Part shown: positions 48,958 through 57,656 of the stretch, in pieces
Position numbering within the stretch: the stretch's first letter is position 1
How the letters are laid out: each line of letters opens with the position of its first letter
NCBI GenBank assembly: GCA_001940845.1
Contig: MSGV01000029.1
Coordinates: 1 to 64,000, forward strand
Source: Christensenellaceae bacterium Phil7
Lineage (GTDB): Bacteria > Bacillota > Clostridia > Christensenellales > CAG-138
Direction of reading: 5' to 3'
Length of the DNA stretch: 64,000 nt
Notes under the pieces: generated by a model
What the model saw: only the letters and a program-made list of their open reading frames with translations
Databases searched by the model: none
What the model was told of the DNA's origin: nothing
Program-made: the position numbers and the translations under genes

Positions 48958-50076
48958 TCAATCTCGATATTTAGGAAAATACCTGTAAAGCGTACAAGTC
49001 ATACCTCCATTAGAAAGCTTACGGCGTTTATTTGCTCTTTCACCATATATACGTTCAAACTCCGGATGAGCCGCAATGATATTTACACTCCAACCATTCA
49101 ATGACGAGAAGACCTCATGCATATTGCGATATAGCTTTTCCGCATCCTTTTTTTCAAGGAGACGTTCTCCATAGGGAGGATTGCAAACTATAATACCACC
49201 ACACCGATCTTCATGCAGCAATTGAACCGAACGCACTGACCATTTGATCATTACGCCTGCTTTTTTTGCATGTTTTTTGCATAGCTCTATACAATGAGGA
49301 TCGATATCGAAACCTTCAATATCGAACGGAACATTTTGAATCAAATCCATCGCCTCATCACGCGCTTGTTTGAATGCCGGCAATCCCATGAAGTGCCACT
49401 GTTCAGCCGCAAAGTTTCTATTCAGGCCCACGGCCATGTTCTTTGCTATCATAGCTGCTTCAATAGGCATAGTTCCGGATCCACACATCGGGTCTATAAG
49501 TATGCGCTCCGGCTTGTATCCAGATAGCAATACTATTGCCGCTCCAAGTGTTTCCGAAATAGGGGCCGGCACATTATATGTACGATAGCCACGCCTTGAT
49601 AACCCCGCACCGCAGCAATCCAATGCTACGGTAACTTCATTTCTCAATATACCTACTTCAATTATGATCCTCTCACCATTCTCCGGAAAATAGCTCGTTC
49701 CGTATCCGACTTTTAACGATTCGATTACAGCCTTTTTTGCTATGCTCTGACAATCAGAAACCGAGAATAGTTTACTCTTAGCCGATTTTCCGTTAACATG
49801 AATGAAGCTGTCCCTCAGCAAATAATCTTTCCATCCAATGCGGCGCACTCCAGCAAAGAGTTCTTCAAATGTCTCTGCATGAAATTCATCAACTATCATC
49901 AATACCCGTTCTGCCGTCCTAAGCCAGAGACAAGCTCTTGCCATATCCAGATAGTCTCCTGAAAAAATCACCCTAGCATCAAGCACAGATATAACTTCAA
50001 TATTCAAATTTCTAAGTTCGCTTGCAGTGAGTGCCTCAAGCCCTATTTTGCATGTTGCAATAAACCTTGCTTTCAT
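48958..50076 (-). CDS. THUMP-domain class I RNA methyltransferase (RlmL/YpsC-like)
   Basis: The N-terminal THUMP region (about 50-160) is followed by a Rossmann methyltransferase: LIDPMCGSGTMPIEAAMIA is the SAM loop and IIVCNPPYGERL is the catalytic NPPY motif used for N2-methylguanine. Family members methylate 23S rRNA (G2445-type) or tRNA guanine; which one here is not certain. It is the last gene of a four-gene run (methyltransferase-hslO-TPR-this gene), starting 11 bases after the TPR gene. Confidence 0.9.
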   Translation of the reverse strand: MKARFIATCKIGLEALTASELRNLNIEVISVLDARVIFSGDYLDMARACLWLRTAERVLMIVDEFHAETFEELFAGVRRIGWKDYLLRDSFIHVNGKSAKSKLFSVSDCQSIAKKAVIESLKVGYGTSYFPENGERIIIEVGILRNEVTVALDCCGAGLSRRGYRTYNVPAPISETLGAAIVLLSGYKPERILIDPMCGSGTMPIEAAMIAKNMAVGLNRNFAAEQWHFMGLPAFKQARDEAMDLIQNVPFDIEGFDIDPHCIELCKKHAKKAGVMIKWSVRSVQLLHEDRCGGIIVCNPPYGERLLEKKDAEKLYRNMHEVFSSLNGWSVNIIAAHPEFERIYGERANKRRKLSNGGMTCTLYRYFPKYRD

Positions 50077-50087
50077 ATTTATACCAT

Positions 50088-51929
50088 CTACTTTTCATAA
50101 AAATCAATTGTTTTCGCCGCTGTTTTCGAATATTTTATCAACAACCGCAATGCATTTCTGAACCTTGTTTCAGTGAGTTTATACGTCTCCAAAAACTTCA
50201 GATGCTGTTCATGAGTATATTTAGGGTGGTTTTCATTTGTTACAAACGGAGCAACATATATTATCGCTGCGCCTATTGATTGCATCTGCGCATCAGTAAA
50301 GCGAGATCGCTCCTTGGAACCTTCCTTTGTAAATTCATCAAGCAGCAACAACGCATCCTTTTTCCACGGAGCACCCCTTTTCCCTCTCAAATGAGATTTG
50401 ACGATATCCGAAATAGTATGATAATCAGCCGGAATCCTTTCTTTTGCTTCGCATTGCTTTTTATTTTTATCAGAAACGCTTTTTACCTCCATCAGAGCAT
50501 ACATGAGTCTGCCCCTTTTAAAAACCAAATTGCCCTTTGGAGGTGCTTCAGGTCTTATGCCATTTATTGCAATCATCTTTGTATTATAACTCACGTCAGG
50601 ATGTTTTATTATGTATTGACAGAGATTGTGCATTTGCGCATGAAATGGACGAACAAACGCTAAAAATGATGCTGCAAGTTTCGAATTCTCCATACGCACT
50701 GCCCACCTTGCAAGCTGCTGTGCTTCTTCACATGCAGCAGAATCCAACTTCCTATGGCTTTCAAGATGTATAAGGCTATGCATCATCCTTGCCATAAGCT
50801 CACCGGGAGGGAAAATATATGCAACTGGAATAACATTTTCATCTAAATCGGTTTCTTCTATGCAGATTTTTTTATAATATTTAGCTACTATGTCCCCAGG
50901 ATCAATCTTTAAAATACGTTCATAAAGCTTTGCCGCATAATCGGTATTTCCACAAATCGCAAGACAACGCGCATATGCATGAATTATCTCTTTATCATAT
51001 GGGCTCATTTTATAGCATAACCTTGCATATTTGAAAGCCTGCTCTTTCCTGTTGCCCAATTCACAAAGCATAGCATAAACCTTTAAAGCAGTATCTGCGG
51101 AGTCAGGCTCCAAACGAAGCGCAGCATTGCACTCACTTTCCGATTCGGCTTCCATCCCCGCCTTACTGTATATGAGTGATGCCAGGCAATGCATCTGTGC
51201 AGAATCCAATGCACCCCTTTTTAGAGATTTAATATATTTGGCTCCGCGTTCAAATTCTCTTGAACAATAGTAAGCCATCAACAATATGCTTCCCAGGATC
51301 GAATCATTCGGATTTTGCCTCATATATGGCTCAACGAGATCTATCACCTTAGAATATTCTTCATCTTTATATAAAGATTCTATCGTTTTTATCAGCTCCT
51401 CACGCTCAATATCCGCAACATCACGGATAGGCTGCATCTCAGCTTCATTAAAATCTAAAGATTCATACTCATCTTCGCTGTATACATCCATCATATACTC
51501 GCAGTAGTCCATTGCATCCAGAACCGATTCCAACACGTCTTCATTAAATGAGGCATCTTCCTCCGCATTAAGATGCAAAATACTGTATGCATCCAATGCA
51601 GCAGCATATTGTTCCATGCCTATATAGCAGTTACCAAGCAGCATAAGGATATTTGCATCATATTCACCGAAAACATCAATTGCCATACTCAACTGCCACA
51701 AAGCCTGATCATAACAGGTCATCTCAATAAGAGTTTCTATCAATATGACATATGCTTCCTTATTTCTTGGCTCAAGAGTTATTGCCCTATAGAGAAGCGG
51801 CAGCGCCTCCAAATATAATTCATTTTGCACTTTAGTTAGTGCGATATCAATTAGTAGAGCTGCTGCATCCTTCAGATTTACTATTATACCTTTTTTTGTG
51901 AGCTTCGTTACGTTACCGTTTTTGCTCAT
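50088..51929 (-). CDS. TPR-repeat protein
   Basis: The 613-residue protein has several tetratricopeptide repeats, seen as repeated A/L/Y patterns such as EALPLLYRAITLEPRNKEAYVILIETLIEM and KLYERILKIDPGDIVAKYYKK, covering about residues 20-350. The C-terminal about 250 residues match no family I recognise. No signal peptide or membrane segment is seen. The start at 51929 follows AAGGAGG and lies within the 3' end of hslO (17-base overlap), so the longer track ORF is rejected. It may be a scaffold; no function is assigned. Confidence 0.8.
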   Translation of the reverse strand: MSKNGNVTKLTKKGIIVNLKDAAALLIDIALTKVQNELYLEALPLLYRAITLEPRNKEAYVILIETLIEMTCYDQALWQLSMAIDVFGEYDANILMLLGNCYIGMEQYAAALDAYSILHLNAEEDASFNEDVLESVLDAMDYCEYMMDVYSEDEYESLDFNEAEMQPIRDVADIEREELIKTIESLYKDEEYSKVIDLVEPYMRQNPNDSILGSILLMAYYCSREFERGAKYIKSLKRGALDSAQMHCLASLIYSKAGMEAESESECNAALRLEPDSADTALKVYAMLCELGNRKEQAFKYARLCYKMSPYDKEIIHAYARCLAICGNTDYAAKLYERILKIDPGDIVAKYYKKICIEETDLDENVIPVAYIFPPGELMARMMHSLIHLESHRKLDSAACEEAQQLARWAVRMENSKLAASFLAFVRPFHAQMHNLCQYIIKHPDVSYNTKMIAINGIRPEAPPKGNLVFKRGRLMYALMEVKSVSDKNKKQCEAKERIPADYHTISDIVKSHLRGKRGAPWKKDALLLLDEFTKEGSKERSRFTDAQMQSIGAAIIYVAPFVTNENHPKYTHEQHLKFLETYKLTETRFRNALRLLIKYSKTAAKTIDFYEK

Positions 51930-52824
51930 TATAATCCTCCTTGCGCTCAGCAAAGGCTAAAAGCGCATTGAGAGCATCCCTCTCAAAAAGGTACTTCGTA
52001 TCGCAAAATCTGCAGACGATCTCTGCCTGTCCGTCCTCCTCTATGATGGCTCTTAGTTCATCTCGACCAAGGGATACAAGCACTCCTTCCAACCGTTCAC
52101 GGCTGCAATCGCAACGAAATTCCGGCAAAATAGTTTCTGTCACTTTATAATCAAAACCCTCGAACAGCGCATTGAGTGCGTATTCAATTGAATCACCCTC
52201 ATCCATACGTAAGGAGAGCTTCGAAATTTTTTCACCAAGTGCCTCCAGTCTATCAAGCTCTTCATCCGGACAATTAGGAAGCGGTGCTAAAATTAAGCCT
52301 GCTGCCGACCTCACCTCTCCGGAAATAGGCTCTACCCTAACCCCAAGGTATACCAAAGATGGCTGTTGCTCACTTACCGTAAAATACCTTGCAAAGTCCT
52401 CTGCAATTTCCCCATTAACCAAATGACAGCTGCCAATATACGGCTCTTTCAATGAAAAGTCCCGTATAACACGCAACTCACCGGAATGTCCAACCGCACC
52501 GCCTACATCCAGCTTATTTTGTGCATTCAGCGGAATTTCCACCTCCGGATTCGTCACATATCCTTTTACTGCTCCCCCTTCACGCCCGACTACGGTTATA
52601 CTTCCTGCAGGGCCATTTCCCGCTATAGTAACGGTTATCGAGTCTCTCTCACTCTTAAGCTTTGCGCTCATCATTGAAACTGCAAGAAGCGTCCTGCCCA
52701 ATGCCGCGGTGCATACACGGCTCAAGTTATGCGTTTCACGTGCCTTTTCCACCATAACCCTGCCTGATATCGCAATAACATTTACAGTTTCATTCAAAAG
52801 AAGTCCTCTAATGATCTTATCCAT
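51913..52824 (-). CDS. hslO: Redox-regulated chaperone Hsp33
   Basis: Hsp33 is a chaperone switched on when oxidation releases its zinc. The N-terminal domain (VKGYVTNPEVEIPL, GHSGELRVIRD) and the C-terminal zinc centre with CDCS and CRFC, four Cys, are present. Length 303 is typical. It sits after a methyltransferase gene (15-base gap) and overlaps the TPR gene, so it belongs to this operon. It fits an anaerobe needing protection from oxidative unfolding. Confidence 0.96.
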   Translation of the reverse strand: MDKIIRGLLLNETVNVIAISGRVMVEKARETHNLSRVCTAALGRTLLAVSMMSAKLKSERDSITVTIAGNGPAGSITVVGREGGAVKGYVTNPEVEIPLNAQNKLDVGGAVGHSGELRVIRDFSLKEPYIGSCHLVNGEIAEDFARYFTVSEQQPSLVYLGVRVEPISGEVRSAAGLILAPLPNCPDEELDRLEALGEKISKLSLRMDEGDSIEYALNALFEGFDYKVTETILPEFRCDCSRERLEGVLVSLGRDELRAIIEEDGQAEIVCRFCDTKYLFERDALNALLAFAERKEDYNEQKR

Positions 52825-52839
52825 AATTCTTTCCTTCCT

Positions 52840-53589
52840 TCATTCGCTCTTTTTTGTTATAAATTGAATTCTTTCCGTCGTCTCTCCTGGTGCCTTGTTG
52901 CTGAAATCGGCATATACACCGATTATTGACAAGCCAATCCTATTAAGCAGAGCGCACAGTTCCTCTTGCGAATGCGCTCTCTGAATATGTCTTTCGCCGA
53001 AACGCTCATACAATGGCTTACCGGCTTTTGAAACCGCAGCTTTAGTAAAAAACTCCAGCTGCATCTCAATCAATCTGCTCTCTTCATCGTAATTATTCTT
53101 CCAAACATATACTGCATCCCTTCTGCTATCCGAAAACGTATTCATCCCAAGAATCTTGCTCAGCTTGTATTGCGATGAAATATCGAATATAAAAACCCCT
53201 CCGGATTTCAAAGATGCAAATACGGATTTAAAAAAGCCTTCTACCTCAGAAATACTCGTCAAATAGTTTACGCAATCACAAGGAGAAATAATTGCATCAA
53301 ATGGTTTTGGAAAATCAAAATTGCGCATGTCCATATGGAGCAACGGAATTCTCAACCCCAAACCGCGCGCTTTTTCGCTCGCTACACTCAGCATATCATC
53401 TGAAATATCGCTTCCTATAACCTCAAAGCCCAGTCTGCTCAATCTTATGGAAATTTCACCAGTTCCGCATCCGCATTCAAGCACACGCACACCTGGTTTT
53501 AAGAATGATGCGATATAGCTTGCCCACATATCATAATCAACATTGTCCATGAACATATCATAAAGCGAAGCGAACCGATTGTATTGCAT
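52840..53589 (-). CDS. SAM-dependent methyltransferase
   Basis: A class I methyltransferase: VLECGCGTGEISIRLSRLGFEVIGSDIS is the SAM-binding motif I with the acidic end of strand 2, and FDAIISPCDCVNYL is the motif with the catalytic-strand turn. The N-terminus YNRFASLYDMFMD resembles the ubiquinone/sarcosine-type methyltransferase group. The substrate is unknown. It is the first gene of the run with hslO; a strong terminator hairpin separates it from the upstream carboxypeptidase gene, so it should have its own promoter or depend on read-through. Confidence 0.88.
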   Translation of the reverse strand: MQYNRFASLYDMFMDNVDYDMWASYIASFLKPGVRVLECGCGTGEISIRLSRLGFEVIGSDISDDMLSVASEKARGLGLRIPLLHMDMRNFDFPKPFDAIISPCDCVNYLTSISEVEGFFKSVFASLKSGGVFIFDISSQYKLSKILGMNTFSDSRRDAVYVWKNNYDEESRLIEMQLEFFTKAAVSKAGKPLYERFGERHIQRAHSQEELCALLNRIGLSIIGVYADFSNKAPGETTERIQFITKKSE

Positions 53590-53604
53590 AGTATTTCCTT
53601 TTAA

Positions 53605-53640
53605 GCTTCCGATAAAGCAATCCTTTGCTTTATCGGAAGC
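53605..53640 (-). terminator. Strong hairpin terminator of the carboxypeptidase gene
   Basis: GCTTCCGATAAAGCAA and TTGCTTTATCGGAAGC form a perfect 16-base-pair stem with a 4-base loop. On the minus strand it is followed by TTAAAAGG, a poor T tract, and the methyltransferase ribosome site begins right after, so the hairpin may also shape that leader. Confidence 0.7.
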
Positions 53641-53657
53641 ATTTCAGTGTAAATTTA

Positions 53658-55565
53658 TTAATAACGACCGTAGCCACGGCTTCCGCTTCGATATGCGCGT
53701 CTGCGAGCTTTTGTTCCTGAACGCCTGTAGCGCCTGCGCCTGCTCGGGCGGTTATGATTTGCTATCAGAATAACCAACACAGCCATAAAAAAGAATACGG
53801 CACAAACCACTATCCAGAATACCATCCCGCTCCCGGGGTCTCTTGTCAGAAATTTAGAACTTTGGCTTATTTTGTATCCATTACCCTCGTTTTGAAATGT
53901 CCAAAGCACTTCATTTGGCACGTCAGCAGTTATGCTTTCAGAATATTCAGAAAGTTTGACTGCTTTAAGAGTGCCGTCAAGCTTTTCGGAGGATAATGCA
54001 TATCCATTCGAAACTATAATGAATATTCCGCCCTCACCTATTCCATCAACTCTGCTGTAATATGGTTGTCCTTCGCTATCGAAAAATTGCTTATAGAGCG
54101 TCAGTCCTCCCTGCACTTCAGGAGCGGAAGAAATATTGAACTTTCCATCCGCAAAATAGATATAATACCATGCAGAGTCCGTCATATTATAAAGGCTATT
54201 TCCATAATAAACCCATACTGAATATTCATTGCCCCCAGCGCTTCGTGCGTGGCGGAGCTTGCCCGTTTCACCACTTCCCGGAGGCGGCGTATTGGATACG
54301 GGAATAATGCTAACCAGCTCCGATCCGGTAGGATCCGCAGCCGCAATACTGCGTTTTGCTATAAGGCTAACCGTGATCGTGTTTACATCATTGATATAAT
54401 AATCCACGGAACCAACAATATCACCCGCATTGATCGGGGCAACCGCATTCTCAGTATGCAATTCGATACGAATCGATTCAGGGGCTGCTTTCAGTCTTTG
54501 CAGAGCAGACAATGCGCCGCGAATCTTTTGCCCTTCTGTATCCGCAGCAACATCCAGCTTGCCCAACTGGTCATCAAAAGGAGAATAGCCGGATGTCTGT
54601 ATTGTAAACTCCGTCCTAACCCCAAGCTCATCAAACGATAACTCTCCATAATTGCTGAAACCCCATTCATAGATCTCTTTGGCAACATTATATCGATAAG
54701 TTGTGCTTATCGTCTGATTATTATCTCCAAATTGAATCAGTATAAGCGTTATATCATCCTTTTTAGAAGCAGATGCCAAACAGAATCCTGCTTGGTTGGT
54801 CTCGCCCGTCTTCCCTCCAATACAATATGGATAACGAAAATCCGTCTTATCATTTTCCTTCATACAGATAAGTTTGTTTGAATTCTCCATGTGATAGCCA
54901 TTGCTGTGCTTGTTTGTCGGGGCAACGTCATGCACCTTTGTGGAAATTATCTCGCAAACCCTCTCATTTTTTAATACATACTGCATAAGCAGAGCAAAAT
55001 CATATGCCGTGGTATAGTGCGCTTCATCATGCCTCCCATCAACGGTTGCAAAATGAGTATCATTCATTCCTAGCTCCGAAGCCTTTTCGTTCATCATCTC
55101 AATGAACTTATCTACTGCATCTGCCTCTCCTACAGAATTTCCATAAATCTCATTCACCGTTTCAATCGCAAGACATTTTGCCGCATCATTACCAGAGCGC
55201 ATCATTAGACCATAGAGCACATCGCGAATTGCGATTTCCTCACCATTTTCCAAGCCCATCATAGAGCTTTTGGGGCCAAAGCCTGAAACGGCACGCACAC
55301 CAACCGTAATGACCTTATCAAGGTCTGGAATATTCTCCACTGTCAGCACAGCCGTCATGAGCTTGGTTGTGCTGGCAGGAAATGCTTTTTCATAGCCCCT
55401 GCGTTCATAGACCACCGTTCCTGTTTCGGCTTCCATAAGCATTATATATGGTGTTGTAACATTCTCAAACGGATCTATTGATGCATCCGACTCAGCAGAC
55501 ACAATCATCGGAATTACCAATATCAGTAAGATGGTGCTCAATACCATGCAAAAAACTTTTTTCAT
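53658..55565 (-). CDS. D-alanyl-D-alanine carboxypeptidase with long C-terminal extension and membrane anchor
   Basis: The peptidase S11 domain (about 30-270) has SxxK in FPASTTKLMTAV, SGN in MMRSGNDAAK and KTG in IGGKTGETN. It trims the terminal D-Ala of peptidoglycan stem peptides. A beta domain follows (about 285-365), then an unusual stretch of about 180 residues, then a C-terminal membrane helix (FWIVVCAVFFFMAVLVILIA) and an Arg/Tyr/Ser-rich tail. S11 enzymes usually end near 380-440 residues with an amphipathic helix; this one has 635. The ATG at 55565 after GAGGG is preferred, since the promoter transcribes from about the upstream start. Confidence 0.9.
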   Translation of the reverse strand: MKKVFCMVLSTILLILVIPMIVSAESDASIDPFENVTTPYIMLMEAETGTVVYERRGYEKAFPASTTKLMTAVLTVENIPDLDKVITVGVRAVSGFGPKSSMMGLENGEEIAIRDVLYGLMMRSGNDAAKCLAIETVNEIYGNSVGEADAVDKFIEMMNEKASELGMNDTHFATVDGRHDEAHYTTAYDFALLMQYVLKNERVCEIISTKVHDVAPTNKHSNGYHMENSNKLICMKENDKTDFRYPYCIGGKTGETNQAGFCLASASKKDDITLILIQFGDNNQTISTTYRYNVAKEIYEWGFSNYGELSFDELGVRTEFTIQTSGYSPFDDQLGKLDVAADTEGQKIRGALSALQRLKAAPESIRIELHTENAVAPINAGDIVGSVDYYINDVNTITVSLIAKRSIAAADPTGSELVSIIPVSNTPPPGSGETGKLRHARSAGGNEYSVWVYYGNSLYNMTDSAWYYIYFADGKFNISSAPEVQGGLTLYKQFFDSEGQPYYSRVDGIGEGGIFIIVSNGYALSSEKLDGTLKAVKLSEYSESITADVPNEVLWTFQNEGNGYKISQSSKFLTRDPGSGMVFWIVVCAVFFFMAVLVILIANHNRPSRRRRYRRSGTKARRRAYRSGSRGYGRY

Positions 55566-55649
55566 TTTACCCTCATCATAATCATTAGTATTGCTTTGAA
55601 ATCGCTGCTCATATACAACGGTATCAGGCTTCTGACCATACACGATTAA

Positions 55650-55678
55650 ATTATACCATCAAATTAGAATTTTGTACA
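55650..55678 (-). promoter_or_regulatory. Promoter of the carboxypeptidase gene
   Basis: On the minus strand TGTACA and TATAAT are 17 bases apart with TGG before the -10 box. Transcription would start near 55642, which excludes the ORF-track start codon at 55643. The remaining stretch to 55824 has small palindromes only, including GAGTTTAAACTC at 55755-55766. Confidence 0.65.
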
Positions 55679-55824
55679 GAGAATTGTGTTTTATTGCTGA
55701 CAGTAATTCTTCTTTTGGAATTTGCTTATATATAGCTAAATACTTATCAATTTAGAGTTTAAACTCATCTTCAAAAAGATGATATAAATTCATTTATGTC
55801 ATCTCAAGTTTTAATATATATTCT

Positions 55825-57438
55825 TTATTTTCCCGAGGCTTCTGCGATATTGAGCGCATGATCTGCGATTCGCTCCAAATCCGTCAGTATCTCAGCATAA
55901 AGGAGCCCTACCTCGGCTGTACATCTTCCGCCTTCCATGCGTCGAATATGTGCCTCCTGCAATTCATCTACAGCCATATCAACATGCTCTTCCTGCATTT
56001 CCAACGCATTCATATCAAGATCTGATTTGCCCAAATAAAACTGCTGAGCATCATTCACAAATTTTATAACCTGATCGGTCAATACTTCCAGCTCATCATG
56101 CGCATTCTTGGAGAATTTAAGCCCCTCGTTAACAAAACGATGTACATACCCCGCAATATTATCCGCATGGTCACCAATGCGTTCATAGTCACAGATTACA
56201 TGATGGGTGCGATTAACCGTCTTAGCATCAGCATCAGTCAGACCAAGCCCCGTGATCTCCACCAAGGCCTCAGTAATGACACGGTTCAAATAGTCGATCG
56301 TCTCTTCGTTTTCTACGATTTCATCAAACTCAGCTTCAGTGCGCTTATTGCTGTTCAGGAGTTTACAGGCAAGCTCAAGATTCTGCATCACAATTCCAAA
56401 CATTCTTTCTGTCTCAGCTCGTACCTGTGCAATCGCAATGGAAACAGATCCAAAATCGTTTCTGTTGATATGCTGCAGAGTTCGAGTTCTTGCCTTATCT
56501 TCTCCAGGAATAATGATACGGCTGAGCTTCTCCATTGCCGGCAGCAGCGGAAACATCACAATGGTTGCAATGACCTTTTCTCCGAAGTTAAAAAAGGCTA
56601 TTTGACGCATAACATCGGAGCTTAACGAGCGTATCCAATCTCCTATCGGCAGCAGCTTCCAACTTATAGCAAATAAAATGCTGGCAAACACATTGAACAT
56701 AACATGTATTGACGCCGTACGCTTTCCATCCTTAGTTCCACCTACAGCGGCTGTTATTGCTGCGACACAGCAGCCAATATTCATACCTAAAATTATGAAA
56801 ACGACTTGTTCCAATGATGTTACAGCACCTGAAAGTGCCATTGCCTGCAAAATACCAACCGATGCAGAAACGCTCTGCACGATTGCAGTAAACACTGCTC
56901 CGATCAAAATAGCTAAAATGGGTTTGTTTTCAAGACTCAGCATGAATTGGGTGAACCAAGCCTCATTGGCAAGCGGAGCCATGTATTCCTGAAGCATATT
57001 CATGCCCAAAAAAATTATACCGAGACCCGCAACAACTGCTCCCGCAGAATTTACATTCTTATTTTTAAAGAATACAATTAATACAACACCGACAAATGCA
57101 ATAATCGCAGCAATATCCGATATGTGAAGAGCAATGAGCAGACTGGTTGCTGTTGTTCCAATATTAGCACCAAGTATGATACCGGAGGCTCTTGTAAATT
57201 CCATCAGCCCGGCATTAACAAATCCCACGGTCATTGCTGTGGTTGCATTACTGCTCTGAATTACAGCAGTTACAAACAAACCCACCAAAAGGCCGATAAA
57301 GCGATTTCTAGTCAGCTTTTCAAGGATGCTTTTAAGCTTTGACCCCGCAAGATTCTGTATGCCGTCTCCCATAAGCCTGATGCCATAAAGAAAAAGAGCC
57401 AGACCTCCAGCCATACCAATCCAATCGGTCATCGTCAT
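55825..57438 (-). CDS. Na/Pi cotransporter family protein with PhoU-like domain
   Basis: Two inverted membrane repeats carry the family motif QSSNATTAMT and the matching QSVSASVGILQAM, which bind Na+ and phosphate. The C-terminal about 210 residues (from about 330) are helical and PhoU-like, ending AEILTDLERIADHALNIAEAS. Proteins of this type (YjbB-like) move phosphate across the membrane, often outward; the direction here is unknown. Length 537 is usual. Its promoter overlaps the terminator of the upstream aminopeptidase gene. Confidence 0.93.
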   Translation of the reverse strand: MTMTDWIGMAGGLALFLYGIRLMGDGIQNLAGSKLKSILEKLTRNRFIGLLVGLFVTAVIQSSNATTAMTVGFVNAGLMEFTRASGIILGANIGTTATSLLIALHISDIAAIIAFVGVVLIVFFKNKNVNSAGAVVAGLGIIFLGMNMLQEYMAPLANEAWFTQFMLSLENKPILAILIGAVFTAIVQSVSASVGILQAMALSGAVTSLEQVVFIILGMNIGCCVAAITAAVGGTKDGKRTASIHVMFNVFASILFAISWKLLPIGDWIRSLSSDVMRQIAFFNFGEKVIATIVMFPLLPAMEKLSRIIIPGEDKARTRTLQHINRNDFGSVSIAIAQVRAETERMFGIVMQNLELACKLLNSNKRTEAEFDEIVENEETIDYLNRVITEALVEITGLGLTDADAKTVNRTHHVICDYERIGDHADNIAGYVHRFVNEGLKFSKNAHDELEVLTDQVIKFVNDAQQFYLGKSDLDMNALEMQEEHVDMAVDELQEAHIRRMEGGRCTAEVGLLYAEILTDLERIADHALNIAEASGK

Positions 57439-57553
57439 CTTTGCAAATACCTCCGTGTCACCTCGTTAGCACCAAACCATTTCTGTATCCATATAAAAAG
57501 ATCAGCTGATGTTTGTATAAATTACCGAGACCATCCAGTTTAACATGATATTG

Positions 57554-57582
57554 ATTATAACAAAACCCATTGCAAGGTTCAA
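57554..57582 (-). promoter_or_regulatory. Promoter of the Na/Pi cotransporter gene, inside the terminator hairpin
   Basis: On the minus strand TTGAAC and TATAAT lie 17 bases apart with TGT before the -10 box. The -35 box covers the loop and the start of the second arm of the upstream terminator hairpin (57561-57591), the spacer holds most of the second arm, and the -10 box follows the hairpin. Confidence 0.65.
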
Positions 57583-57591
57583 TGGGTTTTG
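57561..57591 (-). terminator. Terminator of the M18 aminopeptidase gene
   Basis: CAAAACCCATTG and CAATGGGTTTTG form a perfect 12-base-pair stem with a 7-base loop. On the minus strand it ends GGGTTTTGTTATAAT, a moderate T tract. It lies 66 bases after the stop. Confidence 0.75.
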
Positions 57592-57656
57592 CATAATAAT
57601 GCCGAATATATGTGTTTTTCTGTAGAAAGCATGAGTTTGAAAGCTCGCTTATCCCG

